From Thalassotalea loyana (GTDB taxonomy: Bacteria; Pseudomonadota; Gammaproteobacteria; Enterobacterales; Alteromonadaceae), in assembly GCF_030161435.1 (NCBI RefSeq), contig NZ_BSSV01000005.1, positions 62,001-126,000 of the forward strand: a DNA stretch of 64,000 bases, in the 5' to 3' direction. The notes beneath the pieces were generated by a model. The model was not told where the DNA came from. It ran no database searches and saw only the letters and a list, made by a program, of their open reading frames with translations. The position numbers were made by a program, and so were the translations under genes. This document shows positions 9,113 to 22,011 of the stretch, piece after piece; the stretch's first letter is position 1; the number at the start of each line of letters is the position of its first letter.

Positions 9113-11830
9113 ATGAATACTAAAAAACCAAAACTGAATTATTTGTCCATGTTGGTTATGCTTAACCTTGGTGTGGTGACGTTGACCAGTGCAGCTGAAG
9201 AGCGTAAAAGTAATGAATTAAACGAACAAGATATAGAAGTTATTACTGTTACTGGTATTCATGCCAGTATGATCAAATCAAAGGACATCAAAAGAGCGTC
9301 GGATGGCGTTGTTGACGCAATTGCCGCAGAAGATATTGGTAAATTTCCCGATCAGAATGTCGCTGAATCCTTGCAACGGATTTCTGGTGTTGCCATTGAC
9401 CGAGAAGGTGGAGAAGGGCAGTTGATCAGTGTTCGTGGTTTGGGGCCTGAGTTTAATTCAGTATTGGTTAATGGCCGAACGATGGCGACAATTAGTGGTG
9501 GCCGTGCCTTTAGTTTTGATACCCTGGCCGCTGAGTTAATTAATGGCGCCGAAGTACATAAAACACAAACCGGTAAGCTACAAGAAGGCAGCATCGGGGC
9601 AACGGTTAATATTACTACACACAAACCGTTAGACATAAAAGAGTTTAAAGCGGTTGGTAGTGTTAAGAGCACTTATGATGACATGTCTGAATCTAATAAC
9701 CCGACCTTTTCAGGCTTGATCAGTAACACCTTTGATGACGGCAAGTTTGGTGTGCTTGCGTCACTGTCTATTGCTAAACGAGATAGTCGTTATGATCAGG
9801 GCATGAACTTTGGCTATTATGAAGATCAAACGCTTTTTCTGGCAGATGGTTCCAGCTTGTCAGGGGTGTATGTTCCGCAAAACTGGGATCAAATCGTAAA
9901 AACCGAAAGTCGTGATAGAACGTCAGGCAACCTTATTCTGCAATATGCGCCATCAGATAACCTGACACTCACCGCCGATGCGCTGGTGTCTGAATACGAT
10001 GTAAATTACCGTGAAGATATATTGGCTCACTGGTTTGAAGGCAGCAATATCGTTGCCGCTGAAATTGATGAACGCCGCACTGTAGTAGCATTAGAAATGG
10101 GTCGTGCCAGTGCAACAGATTATTTGAATCGTATGTCAGAAACACCCACATCAACGAAGGCTTTTGGTATTAACGCTGATTGGGTGCTTAGAGATAATTT
10201 AACGGTTAATATCGATATTTCTACCTCGAAAGCCGAGTCGTTAAATGGCGGTAAAACAACAGATACGGTTGCCGGTTTTTATAACTCCTATGCTTGGGAT
10301 ACCACAACGGGCTCAACCGTGCCTAGCTTGTCTTTTTCTGAAGACTTGTCGCCATCTAGGGTTAGAGCGCATTGGGCCAGTGCCTTTGGCTGGGACATTA
10401 CTGACGAGATCACCGAACTCAAAGCCGATGCCAGCTATGTACTCGATCAAGGGGTGTTATCCCGAATTGATTTTGGGGTGATGAGCTCTGACCGCACACT
10501 GGCAAGAACGCGCTATTATACGCATTGGTCTATTAACTGTGCTTATTGTGGTTATCCTGATGCAGTAGATATACCGGACAATTTGTTTGAGCTTTATGAT
10601 GCCGATGGCTTCTTATCAGGTGCTAATGCAAATACTACCAGCTCCTGGTTGCGATTTAACTCCTATGAGTTGTTTGATTTCTTATCCAGCGACGCCGCAA
10701 TAAGTAATTCTGATGATCCCGCATTTGTTGCCGAGGCCATGGAAAGCTATGGTTATAACGCACTGCGTAAACCCTATTCATTTAAAGTAAATGAAAGAAC
10801 AACATCACTCTATACAGATTTTCATTTTGACGGTGAGTTTAGTGATATGCCGTGGAGTTTGGTTGCCGGCTTGCGTTACGTTGAAACCAAAACGAAGTCC
10901 ATTGGCGCTTCAATCAAATTAGAAGATTTGGTTGATATCAATAACTCAGGTGAATTAACCGCGATAGAGTCCGAAGACTATGAGCCGGTTACCGTCCCCC
11001 ATAGTTATAAGCATTTGTTGCCAAGTGTTAATGCCAATATTGAAATTGTAGACGACCTTATCGCTCGTTTTGCTTATTCGCAAAGTATTACTCGTCCAAC
11101 ATTAACCGAAATGTCTCCGGAAACTGGTTATGGTGGTGGTAAACCCAGTGCCTTAACCGGTTGGGGCGGCAATCCAAAACTGAAACCTTATGAGTCAGAC
11201 AATATCGACTTGAGTTTGGAATGGTACTTTGATGAATCAAGTTATGCTGCTGTCGCCTATTTCAGCAAGGATATAGACAACTTTATTGAAGGCGGCGTCT
11301 TTGATGAGTCAGTTACTGTTCCAAGCGGCACCTACGACTATAAAATGAGTCGCCCAATGAACTTAAATTCAGCTGAAATCGATGGCTTTGAACTAGCAGT
11401 GCAGCATCGTATGACCTATTTACCGGCACCATTTGATGGTTTTGGTTTTCAGGCCAATATGACGTTTGTTGACAGTGAATCGAGTGCTGATAGTGAAGAG
11501 AACCCACTGCCGTTGCCAGGTCTGGGGGACTCTCAAAATGCCGTCTTGTATTACGAGAAGGATGCCATTCAGTTCCGAATTGCCTACAACAATCGTAATG
11601 AGTTTATGCAAGTCACTGATGGAGGTTATGGACACCCAGTGTATGTTGATGATTATGCTCAGGTAGACATCAGTGGCAGTTACGACATTAATGACAGCTT
11701 GACGGTATTTTTTGAAGGTATCAATGTGACCAATGAAATCACCCATAAGCGTGGACTGTTTTCAAACCATATTTTATCGATCACTGAGACTGGCCCTCGT
11801 TACGCCATCGGTATACGTGGTTCACTATAA
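9113..11830 (+). CDS. TonB-dependent receptor, TonB-Xanth-Caul type (glycoside uptake)
   Basis: This outer-membrane active transporter has a signal peptide, a plug domain near residues 55-170 (PDQNVAESLQRISGVAID, then VRGLGPEFNSVLVNGR) and a C-terminal beta-barrel ending in GIRGSL. The plug sequence is typical of the subfamily often found next to polysaccharide and oligosaccharide genes in Alteromonadales and Xanthomonads. I prefer the ATG at 9113 (MNTKKPKLNYLS) with AGGGG upstream; a start at 9083 would add ten residues before the signal peptide. It is divergent from the GH63 gene across the operator at 8983-8999 and is followed by the NhaC-family gene. Its substrate is probably the glycoside that the island degrades, by inference. 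Confidence 0.9.
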   Translation: MNTKKPKLNYLSMLVMLNLGVVTLTSAAEERKSNELNEQDIEVITVTGIHASMIKSKDIKRASDGVVDAIAAEDIGKFPDQNVAESLQRISGVAIDREGGEGQLISVRGLGPEFNSVLVNGRTMATISGGRAFSFDTLAAELINGAEVHKTQTGKLQEGSIGATVNITTHKPLDIKEFKAVGSVKSTYDDMSESNNPTFSGLISNTFDDGKFGVLASLSIAKRDSRYDQGMNFGYYEDQTLFLADGSSLSGVYVPQNWDQIVKTESRDRTSGNLILQYAPSDNLTLTADALVSEYDVNYREDILAHWFEGSNIVAAEIDERRTVVALEMGRASATDYLNRMSETPTSTKAFGINADWVLRDNLTVNIDISTSKAESLNGGKTTDTVAGFYNSYAWDTTTGSTVPSLSFSEDLSPSRVRAHWASAFGWDITDEITELKADASYVLDQGVLSRIDFGVMSSDRTLARTRYYTHWSINCAYCGYPDAVDIPDNLFELYDADGFLSGANANTTSSWLRFNSYELFDFLSSDAAISNSDDPAFVAEAMESYGYNALRKPYSFKVNERTTSLYTDFHFDGEFSDMPWSLVAGLRYVETKTKSIGASIKLEDLVDINNSGELTAIESEDYEPVTVPHSYKHLLPSVNANIEIVDDLIARFAYSQSITRPTLTEMSPETGYGGGKPSALTGWGGNPKLKPYESDNIDLSLEWYFDESSYAAVAYFSKDIDNFIEGGVFDESVTVPSGTYDYKMSRPMNLNSAEIDGFELAVQHRMTYLPAPFDGFGFQANMTFVDSESSADSEENPLPLPGLGDSQNAVLYYEKDAIQFRIAYNNRNEFMQVTDGGYGHPVYVDDYAQVDISGSYDINDSLTVFFEGINVTNEITHKRGLFSNHILSITETGPRYAIGIRGSL

Positions 11831-11910
11831 GCTCCTTATGAGTAAATGGATTTACTCAATTTTTTAGATGTTAGGGCAGTCAGTTCCTAATGTCTTTTCT
11901 CGATAACTAT

Positions 11911-11941
11911 AGCCAAGTGCTTATTCCACAGGGGTACTTGG
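11911..11941 (+). other. Inverted repeat between the TonB receptor and nhaC-family genes
   Basis: GCCAAGT and ACTTGGC form a 7-bp inverted repeat with a loop of about 16 bases. There is no T-run, so it is a weak terminator candidate or an mRNA-processing hairpin. Nothing else was seen in this roughly 200-base gap. Confidence 0.3.
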
Positions 11942-12032
11942 CGCCTAACCCTCAGTAAATTGCCCGCAGTTAAGCGCTAAACGTTTAACTCAGCAGAATT
12001 CTCTTTTGTTATTAAAACGGTTAAGGATCGGC

Positions 12033-13538
12033 ATGATAAATAAACATAAAAAACCGTCATTAATTGATGCATTGTTTCCCATCGTCATCTTACTCATTTT
12101 ACTGTCCTCAGCGGTTTACTTTTTTGGTGATGACTCCTCTGTTGGGCCCAATCAAATTGCCCTGATGTTATGTGCGGGCATAGCCAGTATCATCGGTCTG
12201 AAAAACGGCTACACAGGCAAAGAGCTGGAGCAGGGAATTGTTAAGGGCATCAGCTTGACCCTTGGCGCGATATTGATTCTGCTTGCTGTGGGCGCGTTAA
12301 TTGGTACCTGGTTACTCGCGGGCACAGTCCCAACTATGATTTATTTCGGTCTGCAAATTATTGAACCTCAATACTTTTATGTCAGCTGTAGTGTGATTTG
12401 CGCAATAGTTGCATTGTGCATTGGCAGCAGTTGGACTGTTGCTGCCACTATAGGTGTTGCTTTGATGGGGGTTGCCGCAGGGCTTGGCGCCTCGGGGGCT
12501 GTTACTGCGGGTGCGATAATTAGTGGCGCTTACTTTGGTGACAAGCTATCACCACTTTCAGATACCACAAACTTAGCGCCGGCCATTGCAGGTACCGAGC
12601 TGTTTATACACATTAAAAATATGATGTGGAGCACCGTACCAAGCTTTATGCTCACTTTGATTATTTTTTTTATTCTGGGGTTGAATACTGTTGAACAGGT
12701 TGCTAACAAGCAATTAGCGCAGCTTGCTGCCAGTTTGCAGCGTGAATTTTTTATTGCCTGGTATTTATTATTACCTTTAATTATCACGTTATTTTTAGCA
12801 ATGAGAAAAATTCCCGCGTTTCCAGCAATAGGCATTGGTGCAATTGCTGGCGCTGTGTGGGCGATATTGTTTCAACAAGAATTGATACAGTCTTTTGCTA
12901 TCGGCAACTTATCTATTCTTGAAGCAAATATTATGGTGGTCTGGCAAGTAATGTATGCAGGAGTTAGCCTTGATACCGGTAATCCGATGCTTGATAGTTT
13001 ATTAAGTGGCGGGGGAATGGGGTCCATGCTTAACACCATTTGGCTGATTATATCAGCGATGACTTTTGGTGCCATTATGGAATCCGTAGGCTTACTAAAG
13101 CGTTTGGTAACAAGTTTAGTGAGTGTCACCCATTCTGTTGGGGCATTAATCTCTACAACAATTGTTACCGCCTTTGGCACTAATTGCATTGCTGCCGATC
13201 AATATATCGCGATAGTGATGCCGGGCAGAATGTTTAAGGAAGAGTATCGCCGTCGTTCGCTGGCACCTGAAAACCTATCACGTGCGCTAGAAGATGGCGG
13301 TACAGTTACTTCACCACTTATTCCATGGAATACTTGTGGCGCATATATGCAGTCAGTTCTATTGATAAACCCACTCGAATACGCCGTGTTTTGCTTTTTT
13401 AACTGGTTGTCACCCATTATAGGCATTAGCTGTGCGCTGATTGGTTTTAAAGTGAAATCCTTAGTTGAAAGCTCGCCAAAAAGTTTATCAAAAGTGTTGA
13501 GAAAAGAGACGCCAAGTTTACAGAGTAAGCTTTATTGA
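12033..13538 (+). CDS. NhaC-family Na+-coupled transporter
   Basis: This polytopic inner-membrane protein of about 501 residues has roughly eleven hydrophobic segments. It carries NhaC-family signatures: a glycine-rich GVAAGLGASGAVTAGAIISG stretch, then AYFGDKLSPLSDTTNLAPA near residue 185, and a repeat of that region near residue 400 (GTNCIAADQYIAIVMPGRMF). The family includes Na+/H+ antiporters and Na+-coupled carriers for amino and organic acids. The ATG at 12033 has AAGGA upstream and is preferred to the TTG at 12006. It lies downstream of a TonB receptor inside a catabolic island, so import of the amino-acid product (possibly hydroxylysine) is a reasonable guess. Simple Na+ export cannot be excluded. 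Confidence 0.85.
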   Translation: MINKHKKPSLIDALFPIVILLILLSSAVYFFGDDSSVGPNQIALMLCAGIASIIGLKNGYTGKELEQGIVKGISLTLGAILILLAVGALIGTWLLAGTVPTMIYFGLQIIEPQYFYVSCSVICAIVALCIGSSWTVAATIGVALMGVAAGLGASGAVTAGAIISGAYFGDKLSPLSDTTNLAPAIAGTELFIHIKNMMWSTVPSFMLTLIIFFILGLNTVEQVANKQLAQLAASLQREFFIAWYLLLPLIITLFLAMRKIPAFPAIGIGAIAGAVWAILFQQELIQSFAIGNLSILEANIMVVWQVMYAGVSLDTGNPMLDSLLSGGGMGSMLNTIWLIISAMTFGAIMESVGLLKRLVTSLVSVTHSVGALISTTIVTAFGTNCIAADQYIAIVMPGRMFKEEYRRRSLAPENLSRALEDGGTVTSPLIPWNTCGAYMQSVLLINPLEYAVFCFFNWLSPIIGISCALIGFKVKSLVESSPKSLSKVLRKETPSLQSKLY

Positions 13539-13566
13539 ACGAGGGTATTCAGGCGTCTTAAACTTA

Positions 13567-13596
13567 AAAGGCCAACTCGACATGAGATGAGCCTTT
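13567..13596. terminator. Possible bidirectional terminator between convergent genes
   Basis: AAAGGC (13567-13572) and GCCTTT (13591-13596) form a short stem between the convergent nhaC-family and ALDH genes. The stem is weak and the T-tract is limited. Confidence 0.4.
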
Positions 13597-13670
13597 GTGT
13601 ATTAAGTGCCTTTCAAGAGCTAATAGCAATGAATTAATCTTTCGCTCTTGTGATAGAGATTAATCGCCGA

Positions 13671-15203
13671 TTAAAGATCGAATTTTATCCCTTGAGCCAA
13701 TGGTAATTCGGTCGAATAGTTAATGGTGTTGGTTTGACGTCGCATATAAGCTTTCCATGCGTCAGAGCCCGATTCACGACCACCACCTGTTTCTTTCTCA
13801 CCGCCAAAAGCACCGCCAATTTCAGCGCCAGAGGTACCAATGTTAACGTTGGCAATACCGCAATCTGAGCCCCAGTGTGACAGGAAGTTCTCTGCTTCAC
13901 GCAAGTTGTCGGTGAAAATTGCAGATGATAACCCTTGTACCACGTCATTTTGAATGGCGATAGCCTCGTGTACATCGCCAGAGTATTTGATCAAATAGAC
14001 GATGGGGGCGAATGTTTCGTGCTGAACCATCTCAAAATGGTTTTCTGCTTCAACAATAGCGGGTTTAACATAGCAGCCTGACTCATAGCCTTCGCCAGTT
14101 AATACTTCACCACCACAAAGTAACTTACCCCCTTCAGCCTGAACTTTCTCCAGCGCTTCAGTAAACATAGCAACGGCCTGTTTGTCGATTAATGGGCCGA
14201 CGTGATTATTCTCATCAAGAGGCGTACCTATTCTTAGCCCCTGATAAGCTTTAACTAAGACTTCTTTTACTTGCTGGTAAATGTCTTCGTGAATAATGAC
14301 TCGTCGGGTTGACGTACAGCGCTGGCCCGCGGTACCGACAGCACCAAAAACTATACCTGGAATGGCTAGTTTTAAATCTGCCTGAGGCGTTAAAATAATT
14401 GCATTATTGCCGCCTAGCTCAAGAATTGACTTACCAAATCGAGCGGCGACACAGGTACCTGCATGGCGTCCTACGCGGGTAGAGCCAGTGACTGACATCA
14501 GCGGAATACGTTTGTCATGCAGCATACCTTCGCCAACAACCTGGCCTTCACCGATGACCAAAGAGAATATACCTTCAGGCAATTCATTTTCAGCCAACAC
14601 GTCTTTTAAAATATTTTGACAGGCAATGGCCGTTAACGGGGTTTTCTCTGACGGTTTCCAGACGGTAACATTACCGCAAATTGCCGCTATCATGGCGTTC
14701 CACGACCAAACTGCGACAGGGAAGTTAAAGGCCGAGATAACACCAACGATACCGAGCGGGTGATATTGATCATACATACGGTGCAGCGGTCGCTCAGAGT
14801 GCAGGGTGGCACCGTTAAGTTGACGCGATAAACCAACGGCAAAATCACAAATGTCGATCATTTCCTGAACTTCACCTAAGCCTTCTTGAAGTGATTTCCC
14901 CATTTCATAGGCAACGAGCTCACCTAAAGGCTGTTTGTAATCTCTTAGTTTATTACCTATTTGTCTGACGATTTCACCGCGGTTGGGCGCTGGCATTTTG
15001 CGCCAGGTTTTAAATGCCGCTTGTGCGGTGGCGATAACTTGCTCGTAGTCATCTTCAGAGCACTGATAAACACTGGCAATGGCTTTACCATCGGCTGGTG
15101 ATGCGATATCAAACTGTCCATTATTGTCAGTGTGTAACCATTGCTGGCCAGTCGATGCGCCATAGTTATGACTGTTTATGCCTAAAGTCTGTAAAAAGTT
15201 CAT
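13671..15203 (-). CDS. ALDH7-type alpha-aminoadipic semialdehyde dehydrogenase
   Basis: The 510-residue product resembles human antiquitin (ALDH7A1) and bacterial AmaB throughout. Shared stretches include PAPNRGEIVRQIG (residues 71-83), EMGKSLQEGLGEVQE (100-114), DICDFAVGLSRQ and ISAFNFPVAVWSWN. The catalytic Cys is at 296 (TAGQRCTST) and the catalytic Glu at 262 (LELGGNNA). The family oxidises 2-aminoadipate 6-semialdehyde to 2-aminoadipate with NAD+ in lysine and hydroxylysine breakdown. It lies 59 bases downstream of the fused kinase/phospho-lyase gene on the same strand, whose predicted product is that semialdehyde. It is probably the third gene of the operon that begins with the beta-galactosidase. 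The substrate is inferred from family and context. Confidence 0.9.
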   Translation of the reverse strand: MNFLQTLGINSHNYGASTGQQWLHTDNNGQFDIASPADGKAIASVYQCSEDDYEQVIATAQAAFKTWRKMPAPNRGEIVRQIGNKLRDYKQPLGELVAYEMGKSLQEGLGEVQEMIDICDFAVGLSRQLNGATLHSERPLHRMYDQYHPLGIVGVISAFNFPVAVWSWNAMIAAICGNVTVWKPSEKTPLTAIACQNILKDVLAENELPEGIFSLVIGEGQVVGEGMLHDKRIPLMSVTGSTRVGRHAGTCVAARFGKSILELGGNNAIILTPQADLKLAIPGIVFGAVGTAGQRCTSTRRVIIHEDIYQQVKEVLVKAYQGLRIGTPLDENNHVGPLIDKQAVAMFTEALEKVQAEGGKLLCGGEVLTGEGYESGCYVKPAIVEAENHFEMVQHETFAPIVYLIKYSGDVHEAIAIQNDVVQGLSSAIFTDNLREAENFLSHWGSDCGIANVNIGTSGAEIGGAFGGEKETGGGRESGSDAWKAYMRRQTNTINYSTELPLAQGIKFDL

Positions 15204-15262
15204 GGTAACCTTATCGATTCATTTGCATGTTAATATCTGTAATTTCTTTTGATCAAGAAATA

Positions 15263-17611
15263 TTATTGTTGTGCTAATTCGGTTAGACCTAAATCAAGCA
15301 CCTTGATAAATTTATCTGCGTCAGCGCAATTAAAGGCCAACGGCGGTTTAATTTTTAAAATATTATAAAACGGGCCTTCAGTGCTGAGTAATATATTGTG
15401 CTTTTTGAAAAACTCCACTAACCATGCGGTTTTCTCCGTCGCTGGGTGTTTGCTTTTTCTGTTTTCTACCAATTCGACGCCAATAAATAAGCCAAGGCCA
15501 CGAACGTCACCAATTAAATCAAACCTTTGCTGAAGCTCGATTAATTTGTTTTTGAAGTACAACCCTGTTGTGTGGGCATGCTCACGCAAACCTTCCTGCT
15601 CAATTACATCGAGCACTGCCGTGCCAATGGCACAGGAAACTGGGTTGCCGCCAAAGGTATTGAAATATTCCATGCCAGTTACAAAAGCATCAGCAATTGC
15701 CTGGGTGGTAATTACCGCAGCCATGGGATGACCATTGCCAATGGGTTTGCCCAAGGTGACAATATCTGGTACCACATTTTGGGTTTCAAATGCCCACATA
15801 TGCGAGCCGACACGACCAAAACCAACTTGTACTTCGTCGGCAATACATACACCGCCAGCCGCTCGAACCATTGAATACACAGATGACAGGTAGCCGTCAG
15901 GCATGATGATTTGTCCTGCGACCCCTTGCAATGATTCGCAAATAAAGGCACCGGGTTGTTTACCTTCCTGAGTCAGCCGTTCTATGGCATTGCTGACACT
16001 GTTGGCATAAGCTTGTGCTGTTGCAGGCGTATTTCCCTGAAACTCACCGCGGTAAGGGTCGGGCAGAGCTACCGTATGAATATGCGGCTGGGCACCTTCG
16101 CCACCGGGACCATTAAATTTATATGGGCTAGCTTCAATACAGGCATTGGTGTTGCCGTGATAGGCGCCGTCTACCACCAATAGCTCTTTTGATTTGGAAT
16201 AACAGCGAGCCAAGCGCAACGCTAGTTCATTGGCTTCACTGCCAGAATTTACCAGCATACATACCGACAGCTCTTCTGGCATGGTCGCTAGTAATTTGTT
16301 GGCATAATTAACAATATTGTCATGCAGGTAGCGGGTATTGGTATTCAGCTTGGCCATTTGCTCCTGACCTGCGGCGACCACTTTAGGGTGACAATGACCG
16401 ACGTGGCAAACATTATTGACCATATCCAAATAGGGCGTTCCTTGTTGATCAAACAAGTAAGCTCCCTGACCACGAACTATTTTTAGTGGCTGTTGATAGC
16501 TTAAACTTAACGTCTTGCCTAAATGCTGTTTACGATAGCTAATGATGCTGTCGGCAGTCTGCCCGGTATCTATGGGCAGGTTGCAAGCCTCGCGTAGTTG
16601 ACATAATACTGCAAACGGGGATAGGGTGCTGAGCTCGGTCAGTAGTAGCCATGCCGGTTTTACCGATACCAGCAAGTATTCATTGTCAGGTTGTTGCCGT
16701 ATCGCTAAGGCAGAGTTACATACGGTTGTACATAATCGCAGTGCAACTAAAGAATATAACACTTCTAATTCGGCATCTTGCAGCGGACGCACTTGATGAT
16801 AGCCAGCAACGATAGTTTTTAACGTGCTTAGGGCGTCATGATGCTCTCTTTTTTCGCCCATCAGCGCATAGGCGCAGGCGATAGCCAGTTCGTTGACTAT
16901 GTGACTGTGCACCACGTCGCCGAAATCAATAACCCCTGTTATTTTTTGTGGGCCGTTAACATCATCAATCAACAGATTGTAATCATTGGCGTCGTTATGA
17001 ATAACTCCTTGGGGTAACTTAGCGAGTAACGGCATGGTTTGGCATTGATAAAGCATTAAAAACTTATCGACCAACTCGGTTTGTTTTGCATCGAGCAAAT
17101 GCTTTTTACTCATGCAAATACGGTAACCCTGTGCCAAGTCCCAGTCCAAATACCTAAATACACCAGGATGTTGAAAGTCAGCTAGGGCAAGATCAATATT
17201 GGCGAGAAAGTGACCCAAATCAGTCCACAATGCAGGGTTGTGTTGGGTGCTGTCAGCGTCGGCATAAAACTGCCCAGGTAAAAAGGTTAATACCCGTAAG
17301 CAGAACGATTGCTGCTCGCTGTTAACCATTGCCGTGATTGATTCACCCTGCTTATTGTTGAGTGCACAAGGTACGGCACATCGCTTTGCTGTTAAATGTG
17401 CCATGGCTGCATTTTGCATTTCGAGCTCAAGTTTAGGCTCAGCTAAATTTGCCACTTTCACGATAAACTTTTGCTCATCAGTTGTGGTCAGTAATAAATT
17501 CTGATCGCAATAACCGGGCAACTTTTTTAATGTACCTGATAACTCGTAATGCGCTGCTAATACCTGCAATAATTCATCATCAGAAAACTCTGGTGTTCTA
17601 GCTGTTGTCAT
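15263..17611 (-). CDS. Fused hydroxylysine kinase-like and 5-phosphohydroxylysine phospho-lyase-like protein
   Basis: The 782-residue protein has two parts. Residues 1-340 are an aminoglycoside-phosphotransferase-fold kinase with catalytic loop HNDANDYN (205-212) and metal-binding DFGD (229-232), resembling hydroxylysine kinase (HYKK/AGPHD1). Residues 360-782 are a class III PLP enzyme with [13 protein letters not shown] (457-469), DEVQVGFGR (592-600) and the PLP lysine K622 in [10 protein letters not shown]. It is strikingly like human AGXT2L2/PHYKPL and AGXT2L1, including [15 protein letters not shown] and VLKIKPP-type C-terminal stretches. Those enzymes remove phosphate and ammonia from 5-phosphohydroxylysine or phosphoethanolamine. 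The fusion would convert hydroxylysine to 2-aminoadipate semialdehyde in two steps, which suits the ALDH7 gene downstream. Ethanolamine as substrate is the main alternative. The gene is 58 bases downstream of lacZ on the same strand. Confidence 0.88.
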   Translation of the reverse strand: MTTARTPEFSDDELLQVLAAHYELSGTLKKLPGYCDQNLLLTTTDEQKFIVKVANLAEPKLELEMQNAAMAHLTAKRCAVPCALNNKQGESITAMVNSEQQSFCLRVLTFLPGQFYADADSTQHNPALWTDLGHFLANIDLALADFQHPGVFRYLDWDLAQGYRICMSKKHLLDAKQTELVDKFLMLYQCQTMPLLAKLPQGVIHNDANDYNLLIDDVNGPQKITGVIDFGDVVHSHIVNELAIACAYALMGEKREHHDALSTLKTIVAGYHQVRPLQDAELEVLYSLVALRLCTTVCNSALAIRQQPDNEYLLVSVKPAWLLLTELSTLSPFAVLCQLREACNLPIDTGQTADSIISYRKQHLGKTLSLSYQQPLKIVRGQGAYLFDQQGTPYLDMVNNVCHVGHCHPKVVAAGQEQMAKLNTNTRYLHDNIVNYANKLLATMPEELSVCMLVNSGSEANELALRLARCYSKSKELLVVDGAYHGNTNACIEASPYKFNGPGGEGAQPHIHTVALPDPYRGEFQGNTPATAQAYANSVSNAIERLTQEGKQPGAFICESLQGVAGQIIMPDGYLSSVYSMVRAAGGVCIADEVQVGFGRVGSHMWAFETQNVVPDIVTLGKPIGNGHPMAAVITTQAIADAFVTGMEYFNTFGGNPVSCAIGTAVLDVIEQEGLREHAHTTGLYFKNKLIELQQRFDLIGDVRGLGLFIGVELVENRKSKHPATEKTAWLVEFFKKHNILLSTEGPFYNILKIKPPLAFNCADADKFIKVLDLGLTELAQQ

Positions 17612-17669
17612 TCTTGCCTCTTATAAGCCATATCGTTGTTTGCTGTGCCGACTTCATTAATACCAATAC

Positions 17670-20891
<3,222 letters not shown>

Positions 20892-20901
20892 CTAACAATA
20901 G

Positions 20902-20918
20902 TATTTATAATACAAATA
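20902..20918 (+). promoter_or_regulatory. Candidate operator upstream of the lacZ operon
   Basis: TATTTATAATACAAATA differs from the site at 8983-8999 (minus-strand reading) at one position of 17. It lies 26-42 bases upstream of the lacZ start codon, where a bound repressor could block transcription. Confidence 0.65.
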
Positions 20919-21057
20919 AAGAGGGCAGAAGCAAGTACTTTCTGTCGCTATTAATAAATTCAAGAATAAGAGCGATGAGACTGTTGGGGACTACTTATTT
21001 CGGACAATAGGATATGGACAGCATTTATTAAATTACACTAGAGTATTTAATTTGAGT

Positions 21058-21074
21058 CATTTATCATACAAATC
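21058..21074 (+). promoter_or_regulatory. Candidate operator upstream of the FadR-type regulator
   Basis: CATTTATCATACAAATC matches the consensus TATTTATMATACAAATA at 15 of 17 positions. It lies 27-43 bases before the regulator start codon, suggesting autoregulation. Confidence 0.6.
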
Positions 21075-21100
21075 TTAATCTTTTAACATTAATTAGTTGT

Positions 21101-21820
21101 ATGGAACCATCACATCGTAATTTAACTCAGCAGCTAGTGCATGAGTTGGGTAAACAAATAATGCAAGGCAGTTATAAAGTCGGTGATAGCTTGCCGTCGG
21201 AAGCTGATTTGTGCACCCAGTTCAATATTAGTCGCACTGCCACTCGAGAGGCGGTGAAAATGCTAACAGCTAAGGGGCTGATCAGCTCAAGGCCTAGGCA
21301 AGGGATAAAGGTTGTTGATTCGAAGCATTGGAACTTGTTTGATGTTGATGTCCTTAATTGGATTTTATTGGGTAAGCCGGATTTATACCTGCTTAGACAT
21401 TTTTTACAATTGCGTTTAGCGATTGAGCCAGAAGCGGCGTTTTTGGCTGCTCAATATGCCACCGACGCTGATTTACAGGCGATTGAAAACGCCTTAGTTC
21501 GGATGAAAGATGCAACCAGCGGCATGGATGATACCCATGAAGCAGACATAGAGTTCCATCAAAGTGTCTTGTCTGCCAGTAATAACCCGTTTTTCATACA
21601 GTTAAAAAACTTTATTACCACGGCGTTAAAGGTAAATATTCGTTTTACCAATCGGTTAATAGCCGTAACTATGGACGAATACCAAGCCCATAGAGATATT
21701 TTTGAACATATTAAGAATAAAGAGGCACAAGCGGCGTTTGATGCGGCAATGATAACGCAAAAAGCGACCTTAGCTATAGTTAATGAGCAAATAGCGGCAT
21801 TAGAAAGCAAAGCCTCCTAG
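21101..21820 (+). CDS. GntR-family (FadR/DgoR-type) regulator of the galactoside island
   Basis: The N-terminal winged helix (about residues 1-75) carries the GntR pattern LPSEADLCTQFNISRTATRE and GLISSRPRQGIKV. The C-terminal all-helical FCD domain (about 95-230) has the metal-ligand pattern of the FadR subfamily, with D and H residues in EADIEFHQSVL and AHRDIF. Overall it resembles DgoR, the galactonate-responsive repressor of E. coli, including WN-FDVDVLNWIL after the wing. It sits between the divergent lacZ operon and the gal operon, and four similar sites in the island, one before its own gene, make it the likely regulator. The effector could be galactose, a galactoside or a derivative. 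A strong terminator follows. Confidence 0.85.
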   Translation: MEPSHRNLTQQLVHELGKQIMQGSYKVGDSLPSEADLCTQFNISRTATREAVKMLTAKGLISSRPRQGIKVVDSKHWNLFDVDVLNWILLGKPDLYLLRHFLQLRLAIEPEAAFLAAQYATDADLQAIENALVRMKDATSGMDDTHEADIEFHQSVLSASNNPFFIQLKNFITTALKVNIRFTNRLIAVTMDEYQAHRDIFEHIKNKEAQAAFDAAMITQKATLAIVNEQIAALESKAS

Positions 21821-21868
21821 TATCACCGGTAACTATTACGACAGATAGTTAAGTCACTTCTAGCCTTT

Positions 21869-21917
21869 AAAAAGCCACTCAAATATTTGGCATTTGAGTG
21901 GCTTTTGCTTTTTCATG
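21869..21917 (+). terminator. Rho-independent terminator after the FadR-type regulator
   Basis: A 15-bp stem pairs AAAAGCCACTCAAAT (21870-21884) with ATTTGAGTGGCTTTT (21892-21906) around a 7-base loop, followed by a T-rich tract. It separates the regulator transcript from the gal operon. Confidence 0.85.
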
Positions 21918-21943
21918 GCCGGCAGATTTTCAAATAATAAACA

Positions 21944-21960
21944 TATTGTATTATAAATAG
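21944..21960 (-). promoter_or_regulatory. Candidate operator upstream of galT
   Basis: On the minus strand 21959-21944 reads TATTTATAATACAATA, the lacZ-operator sequence with one A missing near the end. It lies about 52-68 bases before the galT start. A second AT-rich partial copy (TAGTATTATACTAATA) follows and could hold promoter elements. Confidence 0.55.
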
Positions 21961-22011
21961 TATTATACTAATATCTTAAGTTGGTTGTTTATCGTAGAGG
22001 TGTGACTAGAA

